NCBI RefSeq assembly: GCF_039880525.1
Contig: NZ_CP156989.1
Span: 186,001 to 250,000, forward strand
DNA: 64,000 nucleotides
Direction of reading: 5' to 3'
Origin: Agrococcus sp. ProA11
GTDB taxonomy: Bacteria; Actinomycetota; Actinomycetes; Actinomycetales; Microbacteriaceae
Position 1 is the first letter of the stretch. Each line of letters opens with the position of its first letter. Made by a program: the position numbers and the translations under genes. Below, piece after piece: positions 50,877 to 58,909 of the stretch. Under the pieces are notes generated by a model, which made no database searches, was not told where the DNA came from, and saw only the letters and a list, made by a program, of their open reading frames with translations.

Positions 50877-53800
50877 TTACGAGCCTTGGTCGAGGAGTCG
50901 GGGCTCCCATAGGCGTAAGCCGTCATGGGTGAACGCCAGATAGCCCTCGATTCGCTCATTGTCATGGCGGCCCTTGATGACGCCAGCTCGCTGCGGAACG
51001 AAAAAAGCCGGCATGCCTTTCACGTCTGCGGTGCCGGCTTGCGGTCCGCGGATCTGGCTCACCCGCGCCTGAACAGTTCGTAGTCGCGTGGTATCCGCCC
51101 AGAAGTCCAGAGCGGGGTCCCATTGGCCCAGTTCAGAGTGATGTACGAGCGAAGCAATACCGTCCCCATCGCCGTACCAATCCAACGACCGGGTTCTCGT
51201 CCCTTCGTTGCGTGCGATATCCGCACTCCTTCTAGCGTGTTTGACAGCGTCAGGCAGAGAACTCGGAAGGTCTTCCAAGACGTCTAGAGCGTAAGCGACG
51301 GCCGAGCAATATTCGGCATCGAGGCACGGATTGGACGCACGCCAGTACGCCAGGATTTCTTTGACTCGTTCGTGCGAGACTGCCGGGTTCTTTAGGCGAA
51401 CCGCCCTCCACCATGCCAGCGCGTCGGCAGACGCGTAGCCTGCCTGGGTAAGGTTCTCGTCTAGCAGCGATATGACGCGCACCACCTCACGGGGCGTCAA
51501 AGAGCGCCAGTCTCGGCCCGCGCGGGCAAGGTAAGTCCAAACTATCTGGCGCCTAACTATAGGAGGCGGCACAGGACCCTTGGTGAGCATGCCATCGAGA
51601 AGTTGCAAGGACCGCTCGTAGTCGCCGTACAAGCGGTTGAGCTTCGCTCTTTCTGTTTGTTCGAAGCCGCTTTGCTGGCGCGGGTCGCCGCGGTAGCGCA
51701 GCGTAGAGATCAGGTCTTCGGCCTTTTCGACGCACGCCACCACAAGCGGGTGTGGGGCACTAGCGAGATACTTTGCAAGTGTCGCGCCACGTGTGCCGTA
51801 TTCAACCACGCGAATACGCATCTGAATTTCGCTCACGAAGCCATAGTCCTTTGATCCCGACCCCTTCTCGCGAGAGACCGAGAACTCCTCTGCGGAATCG
51901 TTGACCCATGGAGCGAGTTCGTCCAGTGGGATCCGGCGGCCGATGCCGTCGTAGACGCGCGCTCGGTGGACCATGCCGAGTATGTGATGAAGCGTGGCGT
52001 TGTCCGGCGCCAGGCTGCTTGCGTGCCGCGCGAAGTGTTCAGCTTTGACGAAATTGTTCAGCCGGAAAGCGAAGTAGCGGGCCGTGTGGGCCCAGAGGTG
52101 GGCGTCGTTGGGCCGTCGATTAGCGACATATGTCAGGAGCTCCGCGGCACCGTCACGCGAAGGGATTCGCTCGATTAGCCTGGCGAACGTCTCCCGAGCG
52201 CTGTCACCTCCGGAGGCTCCGGCGCCGTCCCCGCGGTCGGTGAAGACGCTCTCGATGAGCTGCTGCATCGCGTCGTCCTCGCCACCGGCAAGACAGAAAT
52301 CAGCAAATGTCATGCCCCATCTCGCAAGCGCGTGTTTCCATTGCACATCGTCGCCCCCGCCAAGCTGCCTGAGAACCTCCTCCGCAATCAGCGCATGGGT
52401 AGTCCTCCATTCGCCATCACTGGATCTCCACAGCAACCCGCGCAATTCAGGCGCCAAAGTACGTGCGAAGCCCCCCGCTCGTGAGGGTGGCAGCCCTACC
52501 AGTCGCGCCAGCGCATACTCGGGAACTGCGGACTGGCCGAAAAAGTGCGCGAAACTGCAGACTAGTATGGCCTCCCGCTGGACGCCTTCAATCCCGATCA
52601 GCCTGCCCGACACGAACGACTCGAGGCCGTGAAATTCTTCTTCGAAGGCGACGAGCCCGAAATAGAACGCATTTCGTCGATGGTCTGAATACGATGCGAT
52701 CGCTTCGAGATTTCGCTTAGCTGTGTAGGCGCGTGCAGCGTAGGCGTCGACGAACGCGGCGGCTTCGTTGTCGGCTAGCACCTCAGGCAGATATGGCGAG
52801 GACGACTGCGTCGACGGCGGCGAGTAACGACGCGACACGGCCAGAACCACAGCAGGAACTGAAAGCGCGTGCAAATCATTGGTTAGAGCCGCGATTTGGT
52901 CTTCCCGAAGGTGTGGCGAGTCGCACACCACCAGGACGGCGTTCTTGCTCTGCCTCACCACGGCATCGATACGCTTGGCCGTTTCTCCTTCGCGGAAGCG
53001 ATGGAGGAAGACCACGGGGAATCTCGTCCTGATGTTGAACCCAAGACGTCTGGCGACCGTTGTTCCGCCGGCGCCAGGAGCGTGGAACAGATTCTGACGG
53101 ACCGTTCTGCGCTTACCGAGCATGCCGAGCAATTGCCGCTGCAGGCTCGCAGTCTCGGTGCGAGTCACGTCAGCGTCTCGAGCGAGAGCCGCAGGCGTTA
53201 GTTCTCCGCCACGTAGGAAGTCGAGAGCGTCAGCGTCTGCGGTGGAGGTGTCGGGATCTGCCGCCCAGTAGATAGTGCCATCCTCGGCGATCCAAGCCGC
53301 GTCTTCCCGCGAGATCTCGACCGACCCTTCCGGCCCCGGCACTATGCGTTGAGACGGAGATTCTAATGCTGGAGACAGCGGACTCAGCGCATCCATCAAA
53401 CCAGACGGAGAGAGCGCAATCCGGAAATCCGGCTCAAGCGCGCGGCCTGCCCCTAGCGTGCCGATATACGCGCGCTCGCCAAATTCCGTGAGGAGGTCAT
53501 CGACTATCGCGGAGAGCCAGGGACTCCACTCGCTGCCTGCATCATCAGCAATGAGCACGGTAATCCGTCGACCGCCGAAGGTCGCCGAGAAGTTGCCAAG
53601 CAAGGCACGCCAAGGCTTGCGCAGCGTACGTGTCCACTCCGTTGTCAGTTCGGCTGCCGAGTCGAATCCTCGGACGCTCAGCCAAGCTGTGGCACTTCGC
53701 CCGAGCGGAGGAGGGTTAGTCGGGGAGCCGAGATGCACAGGCTGCCGCGCGACGATCTCCGCCCTAACTTTGGAGAGAAGCCCATCTGCATCGGTCGCCG

Positions 53801-54698
53801 GGTCAAGGTCGACTACCATGGCGAACGGCAGGCCTCCCATGATCGCTGCTTCGGCTCGCGGGGAGCCGACGGGGGCGACTAGGACGAAGCACTCCGACGC
53901 CCCCGGTAAGGGGAGTCCCGCGGCCAGGACGTCTCCGCTCGCCTGCGCGAGTGGCACACTAAGTCCAAGCTTGCTGTCCCAAGCAGCGATGAGGCGAAGT
54001 GCTACTGTCCGCGCGTTTTCTGTCGCTTCCTTCTGACTACCACCCGCGTCGCTTTCCGATTTCGCTGCAATCAGATCTGACACCCCACGCACTATGAAGA
54101 AGTCAGGTGTAATTTCCGCGCGGTCGATTGCCGCTAGCACCGCGTTGCCCTCCATCTCAAGAGCCAGAGCGTCGCCACTGTGCGCGTGAATTCGCGCGAG
54201 CTCGTCGGACTTGACGTCCGCGATTACCTTCTCGCCGCTGGCCAGCGCGCCAACGAAGATCTGGAATGACGCCAAATTTGGCTGTGCCCGGATTCTTCGC
54301 GCGATACCGGCAAGAGTCGCTGGCACCGTTCTTGTGTCAGATCTCGCCTGAAAAGCGCCGTCGACAAGTTTGCCTGATTCGTAATAGTAAACCTTGTCGG
54401 CCACTACGACGTCACCGATTGCAACGTCCTTGATTCCTCCAGCAACTCCGATGAACAGGACGAGACGCGGCTGGTACTTCTCGATTGCGCTGAGCGTAGA
54501 CATTCCCGACTTGGTGGACCCGACGCCAACTTCAACGAGCGCAACAGAAAGGCTCCTCCCCTCAAACTCCAGGCGGCCACGTATCGCTGGATCGTTGAGA
54601 ACAGGATCTTCGACAGGGTCGCTCACGAGCGTTTTGAGTGAGTCCCATTCAACTGGAACTGCGCAAAGCAGCAGTACTTCTACCCCGTCGACGCGCAT
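50877..54698 (-). CDS. Nucleoside phosphorylase-STAND NTPase-helical repeat conflict protein (SAMD9-like)
   Basis: From the ATG at 54698 (TGAGG six bases before) the product has 1273 residues. Residues 5-245 are a PNP/MTA-SAH nucleosidase-type domain: LLLCAVPVEWDSLK, LFIGVAGGIKDVAIGDVVV, E181-M182-E183 in ALEMEGNAVLAA and S207-D208 in VRGVSDL, the catalytic glutamate and aspartate. A spacer domain with VSVRGF-like strands follows (270-480). The P-loop is APGAGGTTVARRLGF (540-547 core), with Walker-B-like AVLVVCDSP about 45 residues on, then helical domains and TPR-like repeats (about 830-1190). The end, FFVPQRAGVIKG and GYLAFTHDGLRLWEP, is probably an OB-like domain. This order is known from SAMD9-like STAND NTPases of animals and bacteria. 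Confidence 0.82.
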   Translation of the reverse strand: MRVDGVEVLLLCAVPVEWDSLKTLVSDPVEDPVLNDPAIRGRLEFEGRSLSVALVEVGVGSTKSGMSTLSAIEKYQPRLVLFIGVAGGIKDVAIGDVVVADKVYYYESGKLVDGAFQARSDTRTVPATLAGIARRIRAQPNLASFQIFVGALASGEKVIADVKSDELARIHAHSGDALALEMEGNAVLAAIDRAEITPDFFIVRGVSDLIAAKSESDAGGSQKEATENARTVALRLIAAWDSKLGLSVPLAQASGDVLAAGLPLPGASECFVLVAPVGSPRAEAAIMGGLPFAMVVDLDPATDADGLLSKVRAEIVARQPVHLGSPTNPPPLGRSATAWLSVRGFDSAAELTTEWTRTLRKPWRALLGNFSATFGGRRITVLIADDAGSEWSPWLSAIVDDLLTEFGERAYIGTLGAGRALEPDFRIALSPSGLMDALSPLSPALESPSQRIVPGPEGSVEISREDAAWIAEDGTIYWAADPDTSTADADALDFLRGGELTPAALARDADVTRTETASLQRQLLGMLGKRRTVRQNLFHAPGAGGTTVARRLGFNIRTRFPVVFLHRFREGETAKRIDAVVRQSKNAVLVVCDSPHLREDQIAALTNDLHALSVPAVVLAVSRRYSPPSTQSSSPYLPEVLADNEAAAFVDAYAARAYTAKRNLEAIASYSDHRRNAFYFGLVAFEEEFHGLESFVSGRLIGIEGVQREAILVCSFAHFFGQSAVPEYALARLVGLPPSRAGGFARTLAPELRGLLWRSSDGEWRTTHALIAEEVLRQLGGGDDVQWKHALARWGMTFADFCLAGGEDDAMQQLIESVFTDRGDGAGASGGDSARETFARLIERIPSRDGAAELLTYVANRRPNDAHLWAHTARYFAFRLNNFVKAEHFARHASSLAPDNATLHHILGMVHRARVYDGIGRRIPLDELAPWVNDSAEEFSVSREKGSGSKDYGFVSEIQMRIRVVEYGTRGATLAKYLASAPHPLVVACVEKAEDLISTLRYRGDPRQQSGFEQTERAKLNRLYGDYERSLQLLDGMLTKGPVPPPIVRRQIVWTYLARAGRDWRSLTPREVVRVISLLDENLTQAGYASADALAWWRAVRLKNPAVSHERVKEILAYWRASNPCLDAEYCSAVAYALDVLEDLPSSLPDAVKHARRSADIARNEGTRTRSLDWYGDGDGIASLVHHSELGQWDPALDFWADTTRLRTVQARVSQIRGPQAGTADVKGMPAFFVPQRAGVIKGRHDNERIEGYLAFTHDGLRLWEPRLLDQGS

Positions 54699-55332
54699 CG
54701 AAACCTCATTCATCTGGCTTGCTCGTGGCCTTGAGTATGCCCGAGTTTCCGGACGAGAGCGAGCGTCCCGATAATGTGGTCTGGCTGGTCACATCACGCC
54801 CGAGCCGCAGATGGCTGGGGGAGCACTAAGACAGCATCGAATTTTGCTCGCGTACCTGCCGTCCGTGTAGTGGTGGTGGTTGCGGCGATCAGCATCGTTA
54901 ACATCATGACCGGCGCCCCTTGCAGTGGCGCACAGGTGGTGACGCGCTCGATCCCGTCGATGTGTTGGGCAGCTCTGTTGCTAATCGTGCGGCACAACCT
55001 GCTCAGCGAGGATTCTGAGGGAGTAGCCCTCAGCAGCCCCCTCCCGCTTCGCGATTGTGTGCTTCTGGAAGCCGTGTTCAGCGGTCGAGAATGAGAGCCG
55101 ATACTGCTCGCCGGCCATGACGGCCTGTTCAAGCCGGTGGACCGGATTGTCAGGCTCACTAGATACTCTGGCCGGGCGTCGTTCTTGAGCGATCGGCGAA
55201 ACAGCCGCCCGACGACTTCTGCTGCGAGCCGCTGAAGTCCATCGCGCGGAAGCCTGGTCCAGCGTGGTCACCAGTGCCGACCGCGTCATTCCGAGCGCGG
55301 CGCCGCTTCGAAAGTGGCAGTAGCGTCGAAGC
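54699..55332. other. Intergenic region right of the defence island
   Basis: About 630 bases with no convincing gene. A 45-codon reverse frame at 54981-55118 reads AGEQYRLSFSTAEHGFQKHT, then IAKREGAAEGYSLRILAEQ; it has some coding character, but its origin is unknown. The A/T-richer text of the island fades out around here, so the right island border probably lies in this stretch. No direct repeats or integrase remnants were recognised. Confidence 0.4.
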
Positions 55333-55536
55333 ATGAACGAGACGATCACACCGGTAGAGCTGTCACGCGAGCTGGGCATGGACCGCAAAGGTCGGCAGAT
55401 TCGCGGCTTCCTGCGGAACCCCGCCGACGGCGGAGGACCGTTCGAGGGGCATGAGATCGGGACCGAGTGGCATCTGACGCCGGAGCAGGCGGATCGGATT
55501 CGGAAGCACTTCGGGAAAGACGGGTCGGTCTCGTGA
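55333..55536 (+). CDS. Small hypothetical protein (DNA-binding-like helix pair)
   Basis: The 67-residue product reads ITPVELSRELGMDRKGRQIR, then GFLRNP, HEIGTEWHLTPEQADRIRKH. Two helical segments with a turn, ELSRELG and LTPEQADRIR, are typical of small actinobacterial hypothetical proteins that accompany methyltransferase or repair genes. I do not know its function. Its end overlaps the first hairpin repeat of this region by ten bases. Confidence 0.65.
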   Translation: MNETITPVELSRELGMDRKGRQIRGFLRNPADGGGPFEGHEIGTEWHLTPEQADRIRKHFGKDGSVS

Positions 55537-55612
55537 CGCGCGCGGCCTCCGGCCGCGTGCTCCTCGACCTGCGGTGGGGTGCGGCCTGCGGCCACTCGCT
55601 TCTCGACCTACG
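55527..55612. repeat. Hairpin repeat (copy 1 plus a partial copy)
   Basis: Copy 1 (55527-55569) reads GGTCTCGTGACGCG, palindromic core CGCGGCCTCCGGCCGCG, then TGCTCCTCGACC. A shorter partial copy with another core (GCGGCCTGCGGCC) and CTTCTCGACC follows to 55612. The same element occurs twice at 56534-56639. Confidence 0.8.
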
Positions 55613-55651
55613 AGGCTACGCGGGCCTTGACCCGCGGGCGGGTGGCCTCTG

Positions 55652-56527
55652 ATGGACGTCGTGCTGACCGTTCTGGGGATCGCGATCATCCTGGTCGCGC
55701 TGCGCGACATGTTCCACACGCTGCTGCATCCCGCCGGCAGCGGCGGCATCAGCTCGGTGGTGCTGTCAGTCGCCTGGCGGCTCTCACGCGCGACCGGTCA
55801 CCGCTTTGGGCCCATCGTCGGGCCCGCCGGCATGGTGGTCGTGATCGGCATCTGGGTCGCACTGCAGGTCGTCGGCTGGGCGCTCATCTATCTGCCGGGG
55901 GTGCCCGAAGCCTTCACCTATTCGCCGGGCGTCAACCCGGCCGCCTACTCCGACTTCGCAGAAGCGCTCTACTTCTCGTTCGTCACCTTCACTACGGTCG
56001 GGTTCGGCGATGTCGCGGTCATCGACCCGTGGATGCGTCACGCCACACCGCTCGAGGCGCTCACGGGCTTCGCGCTGCTGACGTCGGCGCTGACCTGGTT
56101 CACGCAGATCTACCCGCCCCTCACGCGCCGTCGCGCGCTTGCGCTGCGGCTGCACGGGTTCGTGGAATCTGAGGGAGTCGAGCGGATCGCCGCACTCGAC
56201 CCGGTCACGCTCTCGCGGATGCTCGACACCGTCGCCAACGATGTGGCGAGCGTTCGGGTCGACTTCCTGCAGCACAGCGAGGGCTTCTACTTCGCCGAGA
56301 ACGAGGCGCAGCTGTCGCTCGCTCGGCAGCTCCCGGTGGCGCTGCGGCTGCGCGATGCGGCGCTGGAGCGCGAGGAGGCCGAGGTGCAGCTGAGTGTGCG
56401 GCAGCTGGCGGTGGCGCTCGATGACCTGGCGGCGACGCTGCGCTCGCAGTTCCTGCGCACCGGGGATGGGGCGGAGGAGGTCTTCGAGGCGTTTGCGGTT
56501 GATCACGGGTGGGATGTGCGGGAGTAG
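55652..56527 (+). CDS. Potassium channel family protein (two-helix, TVGFGD)
   Basis: The 291-residue protein has one early hydrophobic helix (VVLTVLGIAIILVALRDMF), then a two-helix pore module with helices at about 60-80 and 130-150 and the selectivity filter TTVGFGD (114-120). The C-terminal 140 residues are cytosolic and helical (LDTVANDVASVRVDFLQHSE and on), without an RCK domain. It would conduct K+ across the cytoplasmic membrane. It starts at 55652, between the two sets of hairpin repeats, and seems to be a stand-alone gene. Confidence 0.87.
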   Translation: MDVVLTVLGIAIILVALRDMFHTLLHPAGSGGISSVVLSVAWRLSRATGHRFGPIVGPAGMVVVIGIWVALQVVGWALIYLPGVPEAFTYSPGVNPAAYSDFAEALYFSFVTFTTVGFGDVAVIDPWMRHATPLEALTGFALLTSALTWFTQIYPPLTRRRALALRLHGFVESEGVERIAALDPVTLSRMLDTVANDVASVRVDFLQHSEGFYFAENEAQLSLARQLPVALRLRDAALEREEAEVQLSVRQLAVALDDLAATLRSQFLRTGDGAEEVFEAFAVDHGWDVRE

Positions 56528-56533
56528 GCATCC

Positions 56534-56639
56534 GGTCTCGTGACGCGCGCGGCCGGAGGCCGCGTGCTCCTCGACCTGCGTAGGGGAGGGGCGACCGGTC
56601 TCGTGACGCGGGCAGCCTTCGGCTGGCCGCTCCTCGACC
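56534..56639. repeat. Hairpin repeats (copies 2 and 3)
   Basis: Copy 2 (56534-56576) and copy 3 (56597-56639) share the flanks GGTCTCGTGACGCG and GCTCCTCGACC with copy 1 at 55527. The core differs: CGCGGCCGGAGGCCGCG in copy 2 and GGCAGCCTTCGGCTGGCC in copy 3. Pairing of the stem is mostly kept in each. They separate the convergent channel and merR genes and may act as terminators. Confidence 0.8.
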
Positions 56640-57052
56640 TACGGATTCGCGGAGACGCGGGACAGCAGGGCGTCTGCGTTCTGGAGCTGGGCTGCCAGCT
56701 TGTCGCGGCGGGTGCGCATCTCGGTGGCGAAGAAGGTGGCGCGGTCGGCGGGCAGGACGGCGAGCGGGTCGGTGGGGGAGGACTCGATGGCGGTGGCCAG
56801 CTCGGCGAGCTCCTCGAGGGTGAAGCCGAAGGGCTTCATGCTCATGATGAGGCGGATGCGGCGCTCATCCGCCGCCGTGTAGAGACGGAAGCCGCCCTCG
56901 GTGCGGCCCGACGCCTGCACGAGTCCGACCTCGTCCCAATGCCGCAGCGAGCGCAGCGAGAGCCCGGTGCGCTCCGCGAGCTCGCCGATGTGCATGGTGG
57001 CGGCGGAGTCATCGCGAGGTGCATCCTCGGCGGGGGCCGTGCGGTCGGTCAT
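56639..57052 (-). CDS. MerR family transcriptional regulator
   Basis: The 137-residue protein has a MerR helix-turn-helix (IGELAERTGLSLRSLRHWDEVGLV, then GGFRLYTAADERRIRLIMSMK) and a dimerising helix (MRTRRDKLAAQLQNADALL). There is no C-terminal ligand domain and no metal cysteine. It is divergent from the SulP gene and probably regulates it and itself through the dyad at 57068-57093. An AGGGA site precedes the ATG at 57052. The stop touches hairpin repeat copy 3. Confidence 0.92.
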   Translation of the reverse strand: MTDRTAPAEDAPRDDSAATMHIGELAERTGLSLRSLRHWDEVGLVQASGRTEGGFRLYTAADERRIRLIMSMKPFGFTLEELAELATAIESSPTDPLAVLPADRATFFATEMRTRRDKLAAQLQNADALLSRVSANP

Positions 57053-57067
57053 CTGATTCCCTCTTCA

Positions 57068-57093
57068 ACTCTACCGTCACGTTAGGGTAGAGT
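57068..57093. promoter_or_regulatory. Probable MerR operator
   Basis: ACTCTACC (57068-57075) and GGTAGAGT (57086-57093) are perfect eight-base inverted repeats with a ten-base spacer holding gtcacgttag. The dyad lies 16 bases before the merR start and between it and the SulP gene. MerR proteins bind such dyads placed in a long promoter spacer. Confidence 0.65.
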
Positions 57094-57238
57094 GTCCCGG
57101 GTCGCTCAGGCGACCTCGCTGTCCATTCTGGCCCCGTTCTGCGGCTCGCCCGTTCGGCTGGACGGCCCCGCGTGATGACGCGCACCACACACTTCACCCG
57201 TCGTGCGGCACGCCCGCGCGAGCCAACCGAGGAGCACC

Positions 57239-58759
57239 TTGGCTACCAGCACCCCCGTCGACCGCCGCGCGCGGTACCGCGACAACCCATCCGTCATGAC
57301 CGTCCTGCGCAACCCGCGCCTGCTCACCCGCGAGGCGCTCGCCGGCCTGGTCGTGTCGCTCGCGCTCATTCCCGAGGCGATCTCGTTCTCGATCATCGCC
57401 GGCGTCGACCCGGCGGTCGGCCTCTTCTCGTCGGCCGTGATGGCCATGTCGATCGCGTTCCTGGGCGGCCGCCCCGCCATGATCACCGCCGCGACCGGTG
57501 CCATCGCGCTCGTCATCGCGCCGATCATGCGCGAGTACGGCTTCGACTACTTCATTGCGACCGTGCTGCTCGCGGGCGTGCTGCAGGTGGTGCTCGGCCT
57601 GCTGGGGGTGGCGAAGCTCATGCGCTTCATCCCCCGCAGCGTCATGGTCGGTTTCGTCAACGCGCTCGCGATCCTCATCTTCATGGCGCAGATCCCACAG
57701 CTGGTGGGCGTGCCGTGGCTCGTCTACCCGCTCGTCGCCGGCGGCCTCGTGATCCTCGTGCTCATGCCGCGCATCACCAAGGTGGTGCCGGCGCCGCTGT
57801 TCGCGATCATCCTCATCACCGGTGTCGTGCTGGCCTTCGGATGGAGCGTGCCGAACGTCGGCGACCAGGGAGAGCTGCCCACCAGCCTGCCCGCACTGTT
57901 CTTCCCCGACGTGCCGTTCAACCTCGAGACGCTCTCGATCATCGGCCCGACCGCGATCGCCATGGCGCTCGTGGGCCTGATGGAGTCGCTCATGACGGCG
58001 AAGCTCGTCGACGACATCACCGACACCCACTCCGACAAGACGCGCGAGTCGTGGGCGCAGGGCGTCGCCAACGTGCTCTCGGGCCTCTTCGGCGGCATGG
58101 GCGGCTGCGCCATGATCGGCCAGACAATGATCAACGTGAAGGCGTCGGGCGCTCGCTCGCGCATCTCAACGTTCCTCGCCGGTGCGTTCCTGCTCGTGCT
58201 CATCGTCGCCCTCGGCGGCATCGTCGGCCTCATCCCGATGGCCGCGCTCGTCGCCGTCATGATCATGGTCTCCGTCGGCACCTTCGACTGGCACTCGATC
58301 CAGCCCGCGACCCTCAAGCGGCTGCCGATCAGCGAGACGCTCGTCATGCTCGTCACCGTCACGGTCGTCGTCATCACCCACAACCTGGCGCTCGGCGTGA
58401 TCGTCGGCGTGATCGCCGCCATGGTGGCCTTCGCACGCCGGGTGGCGCACTTCGCCAATGTCTCGCGCGAGCTGCGCGAGTCGGATGGCGGCACGGCTGC
58501 GCACTACACGGTCGAGGGCGAGCTGTTCTTCGCCTCCTCCAACGACCTGACGACGCTGTTCGAGTACACGGAGGATCCCGACCACATCGTGATCGACCTG
58601 TCGCGCTCGCACATCTGGGATGCATCCACGGTGGCCGCGCTCGACGCGATCGAGACGAAGTACGAGCGGCTCGGCAAGCGGGTCGAGCTGCACGGGCTGA
58701 ACGCGTCGAGCGTGCGGATGCGCGAGCGGATGACGGGGCAGCTCGGCGGCGAGGGCTGA
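57239..58759 (+). CDS. SulP family inorganic anion transporter with STAS domain
   Basis: The product (506 residues from TTG 57239) has about ten to twelve membrane helices. The SulP signature is seen as ALAGLVVSLALIPEAISFSIIAGVDPAVGLFSS (helices 1-2), GLMESLMTAKLVDD and MGGCAMIGQTMINVKASGARSR. A C-terminal STAS-type domain follows (AAHYTVEGELFFASSNDL, HIVIDLSRSHIWDASTVAAL). Members carry sulfate, bicarbonate or related anions. GAGGAG lies four bases before the TTG. It is divergent from merR. Confidence 0.9.
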   Translation: MATSTPVDRRARYRDNPSVMTVLRNPRLLTREALAGLVVSLALIPEAISFSIIAGVDPAVGLFSSAVMAMSIAFLGGRPAMITAATGAIALVIAPIMREYGFDYFIATVLLAGVLQVVLGLLGVAKLMRFIPRSVMVGFVNALAILIFMAQIPQLVGVPWLVYPLVAGGLVILVLMPRITKVVPAPLFAIILITGVVLAFGWSVPNVGDQGELPTSLPALFFPDVPFNLETLSIIGPTAIAMALVGLMESLMTAKLVDDITDTHSDKTRESWAQGVANVLSGLFGGMGGCAMIGQTMINVKASGARSRISTFLAGAFLLVLIVALGGIVGLIPMAALVAVMIMVSVGTFDWHSIQPATLKRLPISETLVMLVTVTVVVITHNLALGVIVGVIAAMVAFARRVAHFANVSRELRESDGGTAAHYTVEGELFFASSNDLTTLFEYTEDPDHIVIDLSRSHIWDASTVAALDAIETKYERLGKRVELHGLNASSVRMRERMTGQLGGEG

Positions 58760-58909
58760 TTCACGGCCGCACTGCGGCAGGATGACCTTCGGGTCCGTAT
58801 GACCGCGCCTCGTCTCCAAGGCGCGCTGTCTGTACGCCGGCGCACCGTGCGTCGCCGACCTCGAGCGTGAGACTGGGAGACCAGTGAGCGCGAGCATGAG
58901 GAGGTGCGC

